Both the position numbers and the translations under genes were made by a program. A stretch of 64,000 nt of DNA from NCBI GenBank assembly GCA_016806145.1, contig CP063167.1, positions 62,001 through 126,000 on the forward strand. The letters run 5' to 3'. Numbering within the stretch: position 1 is the first letter of the stretch; every line of letters begins with the position of its first letter. Shown here piece by piece: positions 1 through 8,895 of the stretch. A model generated the notes under the pieces. That model was not told where the DNA came from, did no database searches, and saw nothing but the letters and a program-made list of their open reading frames with translations. The stretch comes from Variovorax paradoxus (GTDB taxonomy: Bacteria > Pseudomonadota > Gammaproteobacteria > Burkholderiales > Burkholderiaceae_C).

Positions 1-2142
1 GCGCACATTGCCCGTGCCGGCATCCACGTCGCTGACCTGCAGCCCGGTCAAACCGACCGTGGTGTCTTCATTGGTCGTGAAGTTCGCGGGCAGCGTGTTG
101 ACGGGCGCATCGTTGACGGCCGTGACCGTCAAGGTCAGTGTCGAAGTCGCGGTGGCCGTGCCGTCGCTCACGGTGTAGGTCACGACCGGCGGCGAGCCGT
201 TGTAGTTGGCGGCCGGTGTGAAGGTATAGGCGCCGTTGGCCGCGATGGTCAGCGTGCCGACGCCAGCGAGGGTGGCCGTCTGCCCCGCCGTGTAGGTCGT
301 GCCGTTGACCACGAACTGCGTCACGCTCAGCGTGTCTCCATCCACGTCGCTGTCGTTGGTCAGCACATTGCCGGTGGCGGTCGTGTCCTCGGCGACAGTG
401 TTGGTGTCGGGGCTGCCGACGGGCGCGTCGTTGACGGCCGTGATGTTGAAGCTGAAGGTATTCGGCGTCGGGTCGGTGTTCACGCCGCCGTTGGCAGTGC
501 TGCCGTTGTCGACCACCTGGAAGGTGAAGCTGCCCAGGCCGTTGCCGTTGATGTTGGCCGCGGGCGTGAAGGTCAGCAGGCCGAGGCTGCCCACCGGGAT
601 GCTCTGACCCGCCGTGACCGCCACGCCGTTGAGGCGCAGCACGCCCTGCGAAGCCGGCGGCAGCGTGGTGATGATCACCGACTGCAGTGTGTTGGGCGGG
701 CTGTCGTTGGCGTCGGTGATCGGGAAGTCGGCGGCGGAGAAGGTGTAGGTGCCGTCCTCGTTGAGCGTGACCGTCCGATCGGCGCCCGAGGGCGCGTCGG
801 CCACCGAATTGATCGTGATGGTGGCGGTGTCGACGTCGGTCAGCGCGCCGCCCGAGCCGGTGTTGCCGAGGTCGCTCGTGGTCATCGTCAACGTCACACT
901 GCCGCTGGCATTGGCCACGGGCACGTAGCTGGGACGCGAAGCGCTGGCCAGGTAGGCATTGATGCTCGCGAGCGAGCCCTCGAGCACCAGCGTGCCGGTG
1001 CCGCTGCCGGTGACCGTGACGCCGCTGCCGGTCGTCGCGGTCAGCGCGCCGGTGGGCACGCTGAGGGTGACGCGCACATTGCCCGTGCCGGCATCCACGT
1101 CGCTGACCTGCAGCCCGGTCAAACCGACCGTGGTGTCCTCGTTGGTCGTGAAGTTCGCGGGCAGCGTGTTGACCGGCGCATCGTTGACGGCCGTGACCGT
1201 CAGGGTCAGCGTCGACGTCGCCGTGGCCGCGCCGTCGCTCACGGTGTAGGTCACGACCGGCGGCGAACCGTTGTAGTTGGCCGCGGGCGTGAAGGTGTAG
1301 CTGCCGTTGGCGTTGATCACCAGCGTGCCGACACCGGCGATGTTGGCCGTCTGGCCCGCCGTGTAGGTGCTGCCGTTGACCACGAACTGCGTCACGCTCA
1401 GCGTGTCGCCATCCACGTCGCTGTCGTTGGTCAGCACGTTGCCGGTGGCGTTCGTGTCCTCGGCGATGGTGTTGGTGTCGGGGCTGCCCACGGGCGCGTC
1501 GTTGACCGCCGTGATGTTGAAGCTGAAGGTATTCGGTGTCGGGTCGGTGTTCTGGCCGCCGTTGGCGGTGCTGCCGTTGTCGACCACCTGGAAGGTGAAG
1601 CTGCCCAGGCCGTTGCCGTTGATGTTGGCCGCGGGCGTGAAGGTCAGCAGGCCGAGGCTGCCTACCGGGATGCTCTGCCCGGCAGTGACCGCCACGCCAT
1701 TGAGGCGCAGCACGCCCTGCGAAGCCGGCGGCAGCGTGGTGATGATCACCGACTGCAAGGTGTTGGGCGGGCTGTCGTTGGCGTCGGTGACCGGGAAGTC
1801 GGCGGCGGAGAAGGTGTACGTACCGTCCTCGTTGAACGTGACCGTGCGGTCGGTGCCCGACGGCGCGTCGGCCACCGAATTGATCGTGATGGTGGAGGTG
1901 TCGATGTCGGTGAGCGCGCCGCCCGAGCCGGTGTTGCCCAGGTCGCTCGTGGTCATGGTCAGCGTCACGCTGCCATTGGCGTTGGCGGCCGGCACGTAGT
2001 TGGGACGCGCGGCGCTGGCCAGGTAGGCGTTGATGCTCGTCAGCGAGCCCTCGAGCACCAGCGTGCCGGTGCCGCTGCCGGTGACCGTGACGCCGCTGCC
2101 GGCCGTCGCGGTCAGCGCGCCGCTGGGCACGCTCAGGGTGAC
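1..2142. repeat. Tandem 1071-bp (357-aa) coding repeats, two units plus a partial third
   Basis: The string beginning GCGCACATTG at 1 recurs at 1072 and again, slightly diverged, at 2143, giving an exact period of 1071 bp, in frame. Each unit encodes cadherin/VCBS-like modules joined by AVNDAP linkers and containing a TNEDTTVGL-type start. Nucleotide identity between units looks very high, including synonymous positions, which indicates recent duplication or gene conversion. Homology to the third unit fades near 2250-2270, where the second repeat class begins. Confidence 0.9.
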
Positions 2143-5100
2143 GCGCACATTGCCGCTGCCCGCATCCACGTCGCTGACCTGCAGGCCGGTCAGGCCGACG
2201 GTGGCGTCCTCGTTGGTGGTGAAGCCCGCCGGCAGCGTGTTGACCGGCGCATCGTTGACCGGCGCGACGTTGATCGTCGAGCTCACGGTGTTGGAGTTGG
2301 CGGCCGAGTCGTTGACCGTGTAGCTCACGGTGCGCACCAGCGACGAGGGGTCCTCCGAGGTGTTGGAATACTGCACCGCGCGCAGCGCGGCCTGCCACTG
2401 GGCCACGGTGGCCGTGTTGCCGGCCGAGCTCAGCGTGAGCACGCCGGTGGCGGCGTTGTAGCTGGCCGTGATGTTGCCCATGGTGGCGGGCACGTTGGTG
2501 AAGGCCAGCACGTCCTGGCCGGCCACGAAGTTGCCGCTGATCGCCACCGTGGCGCTCGCCAGCGTGGTGTTGTCGAGGTCGGCGACGACGATGGCGCCGT
2601 TGATCGCGGCGGCCGCGCCGTTCTCGGTGTAGTTGAGCGTCGAGCCGGTGCTGAGCGTGGGCGCGTCGTTGACCGCGATCACGTTGACCGTCGAGGCCAC
2701 GGTGTTCGAGTTGGCCGCGCTGTCGTTGACGGTGAAGCTCACCGTGCGCGCCGCGGTCGAGGGGTTGTCGCTGCTGTTCGCGTACTGCACCGCGCGCAGC
2801 GCCGCCTGCCACTGGGCCAGCGTGGCGGTGTTGCCGGCCGAGCTCAGCGTGAGCACGCCGGTGGCGGCGTTGTAGCTGGCCGCGATGTTGCCCATGGTGG
2901 CGGGCACGTTGGTGAAGGCCAGCACGTCCTGGCCCGAGACGAAACCGCCGGTGATCGCCACCGTGGCGCTGGCCAGCGTGGTGTTGTCCACGTCGGCGAC
3001 GGTGATCGCGCCGTTGACCGCGGTGCCCGCGCCGTTCTCGGTGTAGCTCACGGTCGAGCCGGTGGCGAGCACCGGCGCGTCGTTGACCGGCACCACGGTG
3101 ATCAGCGTGTGGGCCGTGTTCGAGTTGAACGCGCCGTCGCTCACGGTCACCGTGATGTCGCGCACCGGCGATCCGCTGGGGTTCTGGCTGGTGTTCTCGA
3201 AGGTGATCGACTGGATCAGGCTGGCATAGACCGCCTTGGTGGCCGAGCCGCTGAGGTTGATGGTGGTGACGCCGCCCGCCACGCTCACCGTGTAGGTCAC
3301 GCCGTTGACGGTGCCGGTGGAGCCGTTCGCGAGCGCGGTGCCGCCGATGCGCATCAGGTCGCCGGCCTGGCCGTTGGTCAGCACGATCTGCGCCGACAGC
3401 ATGTTGGCCGAGTCGCTGTCGACAATGGTGACGGCCGGGTTCGCGATCGACACCGCCGTGCCGTCCTCGGTGAAGGTGCCGCTCCAGTCGCGTCCCGGCG
3501 TGGCGTCGGTGTAGGTCAGCACGCGCACGTTGTCGATCGCCACGTCGTCGGCCGCCACCAGCAGCGCGCCGCCCGGCGCGTAGTTGAAGGTCAGCGCGCC
3601 GTTGTTGGCCACCGAGCTCGGCAGGTTGATGGTGACGTCGGTGAAGCTGAAGCTGCCCTGCGTGCTGACGGCGATGGTGCTGTTGGGACCGGAGGCGCCG
3701 TTGAAGTACTCGACGGTCGCGATGTTCGAGCCCGAGCGGCCGGTGGTGATGGTGGCGTAGACCACGCCGCCCACGCTGATGGTGAACACGCCCGAGACGT
3801 TGGAATCGCCGATGCCCAGCAGGCCGTTGTTGTTCCAGCTGAAGCCGAACACCACCTGCGCCGCGCCGTTGATGCCGGGGCCGAACTGCAGGCCGGTGTA
3901 GCCCGACTGCGTGAGCGCGCCGTTGGTGACGTCCGAGGTCCACTGCGCGCGGTCGTTGCTGAAGGTGGTCGAGCCGCTCGAGGTCCAGCCCGTGCCGCCG
4001 CCGGTGAAGCCGCCGTTGACCGCCACGTCGGTGGTCGGGATGTTGGAGTTCAGGTCGATGATCGGCGGGTTCTTCGCATAGGCGAAGTCCAGCGTCAGGT
4101 CGCTCGCGCCGATGGTGGCCAGCGAGACGGCGCGCGCCACGGCGCCGTTGAGCGGCGCGCTGCCGCCCAGCACGTTGTTGGTGTCGGTCACGCGCACCAC
4201 GTAGGCGCCGGGCAGCACGCCGGTGAAGCGGTAGTTGCCGCCGGCATCGGTGGTGTCGGTGGCCAGCACGCGCTCGCCGGTGTCGGCCACGCCGTTGCCG
4301 TTGACGTCGTCCACCAGCTGCACCGTGACGTTGCCGATGCCGCTGTCGCCGCTGCCGAAGGCGCCGTCGCCGTTGTTGTCGTCGAAGACGCGGTCGCCGA
4401 TCACGCCGGTGGCCGGCACCGCGCCCGCGCCGTCGGCCACCGAGCCGCCGATGGTGGTCGAGCCGTCGGTGGTCACGCTCAGCGTGGAGATCACCGCGCC
4501 GGTCAGCGGGTTGATGTTCTGGATCGAGGTGCCGCCCAACGCATAGAGGTTGCCGTTGGACGCGGTCGCGAGCTGGATCGAGCTGGCCGAATAGCTCACG
4601 TTGGTGAGCTGCGCGCCGCTCGTGAGGTCGTAGCGCACGAACGAGCGGCCGTTGTTGTCGTTGCTGCCCACGCTGATCAGCGCGTTGTTGGCGGTGTCGA
4701 TCGCGAGGTCGCCCCAGTCGGTGCCGCCCGAGACCGCGCTGACCAGCACCGAGGTGCCGGTGATGCTGCGGCCGTCCGACGCGAAGTTGAGCCGGTAGAT
4801 GCGGTCGGCGCTGTTGGCGCCGGTCACGTTCTCCACGCCCAGGTACATGGTGCCGTTGGCGAAGGCCGCGCCGCCGCCGCTCACGCCCTGCGAGCCGGCC
4901 ACCACCACGCTGCCGGCATCGGTGATGTCGGCGTCGATCAGGATGTGGGTGTTGTTGATGTAGTCATAGGCGAACAGCGCGCGCGAGCTGGTGGAGGCGC
5001 CGTCGAAGTAGTAGATGAGCCCGGCCGCCGCGTTGAGCGACAGCGCGTTGGGCGTGCCGCCGACCTGCACGCCGCCGACCGAGTTGGGCACCGAGGTGAT

Positions 5101-6132
5101 GACGGTGGCGCGGCCGGTGGCGACGTCGATGCTCACGATGTCGCGGCCGTAGACGCCGAGCACCGCGCCGGCGCCGTTGTTGGCCACCGCGTCGAGCGTG
5201 CCGTCGAACAGGGCCTGCGTGCGCTCGTCCACCGCCAGCGCGGTGTCGACCTGGCCGACGCGGTATTCGAGGTTCCAGTCGCCGCCCAGCCGCGCCGCGC
5301 CGGTCACGTCGTCGGAGGCCGCCACGTCGGCTCCGGTGAGGCGGGCCAGGTTGTGGGCGAACTGCTGGCCGACCACCCCCTCGGCGGTCTCGCAGCCGTA
5401 GAGCAGGATGTCGCCGTCCGCGCCCAGCGCCGCGCCGATGGCCGCGAGGTCGGCCGCGCGCTCGGACAGCGCCGCGTTGTCGTAGACCGCATTGCCCAGC
5501 CGGATCTCGCCCGGGTCGCCGTGCGAGAGGATGTGGATCGCGCCGATGTCGGTGCGCCCGCGCAGCGCCTGCTCGATCTGCGCCAGGCCGTCGCTGTTGC
5601 GGTCGAGGAACACCACCTCGGCCGAGGGATCGATGCCCGCTAGCAACGTGGCGGCGTTCTCCACGCCGCCGTCGATGAAGACGATCTGCGCGCCGCCGCG
5701 CTCCTGCGGCGCCTGCATGCCCGCCAGCGCATCGGCCAGGCTGGCGCCGTGCCCCGCGTCGCCCCAGGGCGCGCCACCCGCGTGCGCGGGGCCGGTGTCG
5801 GCATGCAGCTCGGCGGTGCGGCCGCCGGCCGGTTCGTTGGGCGCGGCCGAGCCCACCGCGGGCGCCTCGCCCGCCGGTGCCTCGTGGCCCGGCGGCACGG
5901 CCGCGGGCGGCGGCGCGTGATCGGCCTGCCGCGCCGCGTCGGCGAGCGCCGCCTCGGCCTGCTGGGTGGCGGCCTGCTGCGCCAGCACTTCCGCGCCGGT
6001 GGCGACGGCCGCCGCATCGAACATGTAGCGCGCCTCGAGCGCCATGGCCCGCAGGCCGAAGCGCGAATCGGACGGTGCCGGCGGCGCGGGGCGCACGGAA
6101 CGCTTGCCGGGACGGGGAGTCTTTCTGGCCAT
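1..6132 (-). CDS. Giant repetitive surface/secreted adhesin-like protein (partial, C-terminus off the left edge)
   Basis: 2044 codons are open without a stop up to the window edge. The ATG at 6132 is forced by an in-frame TGA two codons upstream (6136-6138). Residues 25-45 carry an ALEARYMFDAAA peptide like the LEPR-XLL/'MFDAA' N-terminal signature of large proteobacterial repeat proteins. Residues ~149-312 form a DUF4347 domain with H204 (ILSHGD) and C247 (LLYGCE). Residues ~320-560 look like a propeller-type segment, ~570-650 an SdrD-B-like domain (GDRVFDDNNGDG), ~700-860 a jelly-roll-like segment, and from ~870 onward cadherin/VCBS-like units with AVNDAP linkers and NEDT starts. Two repeat classes are present, 138 aa and 357 aa. 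By family knowledge such proteins are type I-secreted adhesins; the C-terminal secretion signal and partner genes lie outside the window. Confident as a gene, less so for its role. Confidence 0.9.
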   Translation of the reverse strand, partial: MARKTPRPGKRSVRPAPPAPSDSRFGLRAMALEARYMFDAAAVATGAEVLAQQAATQQAEAALADAARQADHAPPPAAVPPGHEAPAGEAPAVGSAAPNEPAGGRTAELHADTGPAHAGGAPWGDAGHGASLADALAGMQAPQERGGAQIVFIDGGVENAATLLAGIDPSAEVVFLDRNSDGLAQIEQALRGRTDIGAIHILSHGDPGEIRLGNAVYDNAALSERAADLAAIGAALGADGDILLYGCETAEGVVGQQFAHNLARLTGADVAASDDVTGAARLGGDWNLEYRVGQVDTALAVDERTQALFDGTLDAVANNGAGAVLGVYGRDIVSIDVATGRATVITSVPNSVGGVQVGGTPNALSLNAAAGLIYYFDGASTSSRALFAYDYINNTHILIDADITDAGSVVVAGSQGVSGGGAAFANGTMYLGVENVTGANSADRIYRLNFASDGRSITGTSVLVSAVSGGTDWGDLAIDTANNALISVGSNDNNGRSFVRYDLTSGAQLTNVSYSASSIQLATASNGNLYALGGTSIQNINPLTGAVISTLSVTTDGSTTIGGSVADGAGAVPATGVIGDRVFDDNNGDGAFGSGDSGIGNVTVQLVDDVNGNGVADTGERVLATDTTDAGGNYRFTGVLPGAYVVRVTDTNNVLGGSAPLNGAVARAVSLATIGASDLTLDFAYAKNPPIIDLNSNIPTTDVAVNGGFTGGGTGWTSSGSTTFSNDRAQWTSDVTNGALTQSGYTGLQFGPGINGAAQVVFGFSWNNNGLLGIGDSNVSGVFTISVGGVVYATITTGRSGSNIATVEYFNGASGPNSTIAVSTQGSFSFTDVTINLPSSVANNGALTFNYAPGGALLVAADDVAIDNVRVLTYTDATPGRDWSGTFTEDGTAVSIANPAVTIVDSDSANMLSAQIVLTNGQAGDLMRIGGTALANGSTGTVNGVTYTVSVAGGVTTINLSGSATKAVYASLIQSITFENTSQNPSGSPVRDITVTVSDGAFNSNTAHTLITVVPVNDAPVLATGSTVSYTENGAGTAVNGAITVADVDNTTLASATVAITGGFVSGQDVLAFTNVPATMGNIAASYNAATGVLTLSSAGNTATLAQWQAALRAVQYANSSDNPSTAARTVSFTVNDSAANSNTVASTVNVIAVNDAPTLSTGSTLNYTENGAAAAINGAIVVADLDNTTLASATVAISGNFVAGQDVLAFTNVPATMGNITASYNAATGVLTLSSAGNTATVAQWQAALRAVQYSNTSEDPSSLVRTVSYTVNDSAANSNTVSSTINVAPVNDAPVNTLPAGFTTNEDATVGLTGLQVSDVDAGSGNVRVTLSVPSGALTATAGSGVTVTGSGTGTLVLEGSLTSINAYLASAARPNYVPAANANGSVTLTMTTSDLGNTGSGGALTDIDTSTITINSVADAPSGTDRTVTFNEDGTYTFSAADFPVTDANDSPPNTLQSVIITTLPPASQGVLRLNGVAVTAGQSIPVGSLGLLTFTPAANINGNGLGSFTFQVVDNGSTANGGQNTDPTPNTFSFNITAVNDAPVGSPDTNTIAEDTNATGNVLTNDSDVDGDTLSVTQFVVNGSTYTAGQTANIAGVGTLVINANGSYTFTPAANYNGSPPVVTYTVSDGAATATSTLTLTVTAVNDAPVNTLPANFTTNEDTTVGLTGLQVSDVDAGTGNVRVTLSVPTGALTATTGSGVTVTGSGTGTLVLEGSLASINAYLASASRPSYVPVANASGSVTLTMTTSDLGNTGSGGALTDVDTATITINSVADAPSGADRTVTLNEDGTYTFSAADFPITDANDSPPNTLQSVIITTLPPASQGVLRLNGVAVTAGQSIPVGSLGLLTFTPAANINGNGLGSFTFQVVDNGSTANGGVNTDPTPNTFSFNITAVNDAPVGSPDTNTVAEDTTATGNVLTNDSDVDGDTLSVTQFVVNGTTYTAGQTATLAGVGTLTIAANGAYTFTPAANYNGSPPVVTYTVSDGTATATSTLTLTVTAVNDAPVNTLPANFTTNEDTTVGLTGLQVSDVDAGTGNVR
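2250..3080. repeat. Two 414-bp (138-aa) coding repeats
   Basis: Positions near 2641 and 3055 align with a 414-bp offset, and a further copy reads back to about 2227-2254. Each unit encodes a segment containing DNTTLASATVAI, VLAFTNVPATMGNI and WQAALRAVQY, followed by TENGA-type starts of the next unit. This is a distinct cadherin-like module class inside the giant protein, more diverged between copies than the 1071-bp units. Confidence 0.8.
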
Positions 6133-6847
6133 GGTTCAGATCGGGCTGGAGGGAGTGGCGCGGCGCGCGCACGCGAGGTGCGGCGCCGGGGCGAGGAAGC
6201 TGAATGCCGGGCGGCGGGTGGCCACCGGCGGCGGTTCGGGCCGGCGTCGCGTCGTGTTCCTGCAGCAGGCACGCCGCGGGGACTGCGGCGAAGGCATGCG
6301 AATGGCACGAATCGGACTTGTCATTCCAAACACCTACAGAAGGTTTGAAGCGATGCGCGCGGGCGAAGGCCCGCGCCAGCCGGTCGAAGACGCGCATTTA
6401 AGAGGGCGTCGCGAGGCTTGGAAAGACAGTTCTTAACAATTTGTTAAATTTGAAAGTGCGCCATCCGGCGATAGACGGGGCGGCATTTCTGCACTAGGCA
6501 GTGCAGGTCGCGACTGGACTGTTTTTCTCGTCGACGGGTCAGTTCTTGCGTGGTTGCAGGCTGTTGCGAGAGATAACGGCCGCGGCCCCCTGGTGGCTCG
6601 CGTCCGCGCGCAGCGATGGCTGAGGGGAAGCTGACCACGACATGTAATGGAAAGTGACGCCAGTGTCCGCACGATCGGCGTGGCCGGGGGCCGAGGCACC
6701 GTTACACAAGAATGAGCGGGATGTCGGATGCCCCCACGGAATTCCAGAGCGTGGGCATGCCACTGCGGCGGCGCAGCATGAAGGGCATGAGAACTTGCGC
6801 ATTGCCTGGAGGCCTAAAGGCCTCGCGCGGCGCCGCCGTCCGCGGCT
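6133..6847. other. 715-bp intergenic region upstream of the giant adhesin gene, with two short palindromes
   Basis: No convincing gene was found on either strand. It holds a perfect AT-rich dyad TTAACAA-T-TTGTTAA (6433-6447) in otherwise GC-rich DNA and a second dyad CTGCACT-AGGC-AGTGCAG (6489-6506). Both lie 300-375 bp upstream of the adhesin start on the minus strand and are plausible operators for a long leader. No clear sigma-70 promoter could be assigned. Confidence 0.5.
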
Positions 6848-7744
6848 TCAGCGGCGTGCGGCCCAATCGCGCAAGGCGTCCGCCAGCGCCAGCACCGCGG
6901 CGCGCTCCTCGTCCTTGCGGCGCACCAGGAAGACGTCGGCCGAGATCCGCGGCGCCTGCGGCTCCTCCACCAGCGGACAGATCGCGACCGATTCCGCGCG
7001 CTGCGCCGCGATCGACCCCGGCACCACCGACACCCCCAGCCCCGCGGCCACGAGGTTGAGCACCGCGCTGACCTCCACCACCTGCTGCACGATGCGCGGC
7101 TCGAAGCGCGCGAAGATGCAGGCGCCGTGGATCGCATCGACGAACAGCGAGGAGCCGAGGCGGAAGAAGACGAAATCCTCGTCGCGCAGCTCGGCCAGGC
7201 GCAATCCCTCGCGCCCGGCCAGCGGATGGCCCGGCGGCAGCACCACCACCGGCGTGTCGCGCCACAGCAGGTCGGATGCGAAGACCGGCGTGTCGGGGAT
7301 GCCGCGCGAGAAGCACAGGTCGATGCCGCGATCGCCGAGCGCCGTGAACTGGTCGACCGGCGCCATCTCGAGCAGCACCACCTCCACGCGCGGGCGCTGC
7401 TGGCGGAAGGCCTGGATGAAGCGCGGCAGCGGTCCGAGGAAATGCGATCCCGTGAGGCCCACCGTGACGCGGCCCTCGAGCCCGCGCGCCACCCGCGCCA
7501 GCTGCGCGCGCCCTTCCTCGAGCCGCTCGAGCACCGTCAGCACGTGCGGCAGGAACACCCGGCCCGCCTCGCTGAGCTCCACGCTGCGGCTGGTGCGCAC
7601 CAGCAGCCGCACGCCGAGCTCCTGCTCGAGGTTGCTCATCTGCTGGCTCAGCGGCGGCTGCGAGATGTGGAGCTTTTCCGCCGCCTTGGTGAAGCTGCGC
7701 TCGGCGGCGATGGCGGCGAAGTAGCGGAGTTGGCGAAGTTCCAT
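6848..7744 (-). CDS. LysR-family transcriptional regulator
   Basis: 298 aa, normal LysR length. The N-terminal winged HTH (residues 1-60: MELRQLRYFAAIAAERSF, then AAEKLHISQPPLSQQ) is followed by a substrate-binding domain from about 90 to the end. The sequence style resembles BenM/CatM-type aromatic-acid regulators. It is divergent from the Bug/isochorismatase/isomerase operon that starts at 7933, so it probably controls that operon in response to a pathway intermediate. The effector cannot be read from sequence. Confidence 0.93.
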   Translation of the reverse strand: MELRQLRYFAAIAAERSFTKAAEKLHISQPPLSQQMSNLEQELGVRLLVRTSRSVELSEAGRVFLPHVLTVLERLEEGRAQLARVARGLEGRVTVGLTGSHFLGPLPRFIQAFRQQRPRVEVVLLEMAPVDQFTALGDRGIDLCFSRGIPDTPVFASDLLWRDTPVVVLPPGHPLAGREGLRLAELRDEDFVFFRLGSSLFVDAIHGACIFARFEPRIVQQVVEVSAVLNLVAAGLGVSVVPGSIAAQRAESVAICPLVEEPQAPRISADVFLVRRKDEERAAVLALADALRDWAARR

Positions 7745-7771
7745 GGGCGGCGGCGCGCGAGGCGGCCATCT

Positions 7772-7786
7772 ATTCGAAGTCAGTAT
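7772..7786. promoter_or_regulatory. Possible LysR box in the LysR/Bug divergent spacer
   Basis: ATTC-N7-GTAT lies in the 188-bp divergent spacer and approximates the ATAC-N7-GTAT half-site architecture of CatM/BenM-type regulators with two mismatches. This is a weak motif call. Confidence 0.25.
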
Positions 7787-7932
7787 AGGTAGTTCTCAAC
7801 TCTGTATTGGACGCTATGGATCGCGCTCGCGACCATGGCGCCACCGAAGCAATTCGGCCGCAGGACCCGCCCACCACAAGACGGCGCGTGTCCGATTCCC
7901 GCAAAACCCCAAGACATGACGGAAAGCAGACG

Positions 7933-8895
7933 ATGACCCGATGGATGAAATTCGCCGCGGCGATGCTGTGCGCGAGCGCGCTGCCGGCGCTCGCGCAGCC
8001 CTACCCTTCCCGGCCCGTGAGCATCGTGGTGCCGCATGGCGCGGGCGGCGCCAACGACGCCATCGCGCGGCCCTTCTCGCATGCGATCGGCGCCCGGCTC
8101 GGCCAGTCGTTCATCGTCGACAACCGCGCGGGCGCGGGCGGCAACATCGGCACCGGCTACGTGGCGCGCGGCACGCCCGACGGCTACACCCTGCTGCTGA
8201 CGGTGGGCAGCAGCTACACCATCAGTCCCTTCCTGTACAAGGCGGTGCCCTTCGATCCGCTGAAGGACTTCGAGCCCATCGGCATGGTCGCCACCGCGCC
8301 CTACGTGCTGGTGGTCAATCCCGCGCTGCCCGTGAAGACGGTGCAGGAGCTCGTGACCCTGGCGCGCAGCCAGCCCGGCGCGCTCCACATGGCCTCGGCC
8401 GGCAACGGCAGCCTCGACCACCTGCTCGGCGAGATGTTCAAGTCGGCCGCGGGCGTGGACATGGTGCACGTGCCCTACCGCGGCGCCTCGGCGGCCAACA
8501 CCGACCTCGTCTCGGGCCAGGTCTCCGTCACCTTCACCAGTTGGCCCAGCGTGATGTCCTTCGTCAACGCGGGCAAGTTGCGGCTGATCGCCGTCGCCTC
8601 GCCCGCGCGTTCGCCGCTGCTGCCGAACGTACCCACCATCGCCGAGACGGTGCCGGGCGTGTCGGCCATCTCGTGGTACGGCCTCTTCGCGCCGGCGGCC
8701 ACCCCGAAGGACGTGAGCGCGAAGCTGCGCACCGAGACGGCGGCGCTGCTCAAGGACAAGGCCTTCCAGGAGACGCTCAAGGCCCAGGGCGCCGAGGCCG
8801 CCACCGTGGACACGGCGCGTTTCTCCGAGATCATCCGCACCGACCTCCAGCAATGGGCACGGATCGTGAAGGCGACGGGCGCGCATGTCGACTGA
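7933..8895 (+). CDS. Bug/TctC-family periplasmic solute-binding receptor
   Basis: 320 aa. The start at 7933 was chosen because it gives a clean signal peptide (MTRWMKFAAAMLCASALPALAQ, cleaved after ALAQ) and has GGAAAG upstream; an in-frame ATG at 7807 would prepend about 40 non-signal residues. Family motifs are PSRPVSIVVPHGAGG after the signal, a PDGYTLL segment and a VHVPYRG segment. Bug receptors bind carboxylates or amides for tripartite tricarboxylate-type uptake or sensing. No TctAB membrane genes are nearby, so it is an orphan receptor. First gene of an operon; its stop overlaps the hydrolase start by 11 bp. Confidence 0.93.
   Translation: MTRWMKFAAAMLCASALPALAQPYPSRPVSIVVPHGAGGANDAIARPFSHAIGARLGQSFIVDNRAGAGGNIGTGYVARGTPDGYTLLLTVGSSYTISPFLYKAVPFDPLKDFEPIGMVATAPYVLVVNPALPVKTVQELVTLARSQPGALHMASAGNGSLDHLLGEMFKSAAGVDMVHVPYRGASAANTDLVSGQVSVTFTSWPSVMSFVNAGKLRLIAVASPARSPLLPNVPTIAETVPGVSAISWYGLFAPAATPKDVSAKLRTETAALLKDKAFQETLKAQGAEAATVDTARFSEIIRTDLQQWARIVKATGAHVD

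Noticed and set aside
1..3080. CRISPR-like or satellite repeats
   Set aside because: Long in-frame coding repeats of 414 and 1071 bp encoding protein modules, no spacers or cas genes.
68..3943. 1291-codon open frame on the minus strand
   Set aside because: Arg/His-rich shadow of the giant repeat protein, whose correct frame encodes coherent cadherin-like modules.
3109..5643. 844-codon plus-strand frame
   Set aside because: Antisense shadow with biased Arg/Val/Ala composition over the true minus-strand gene.
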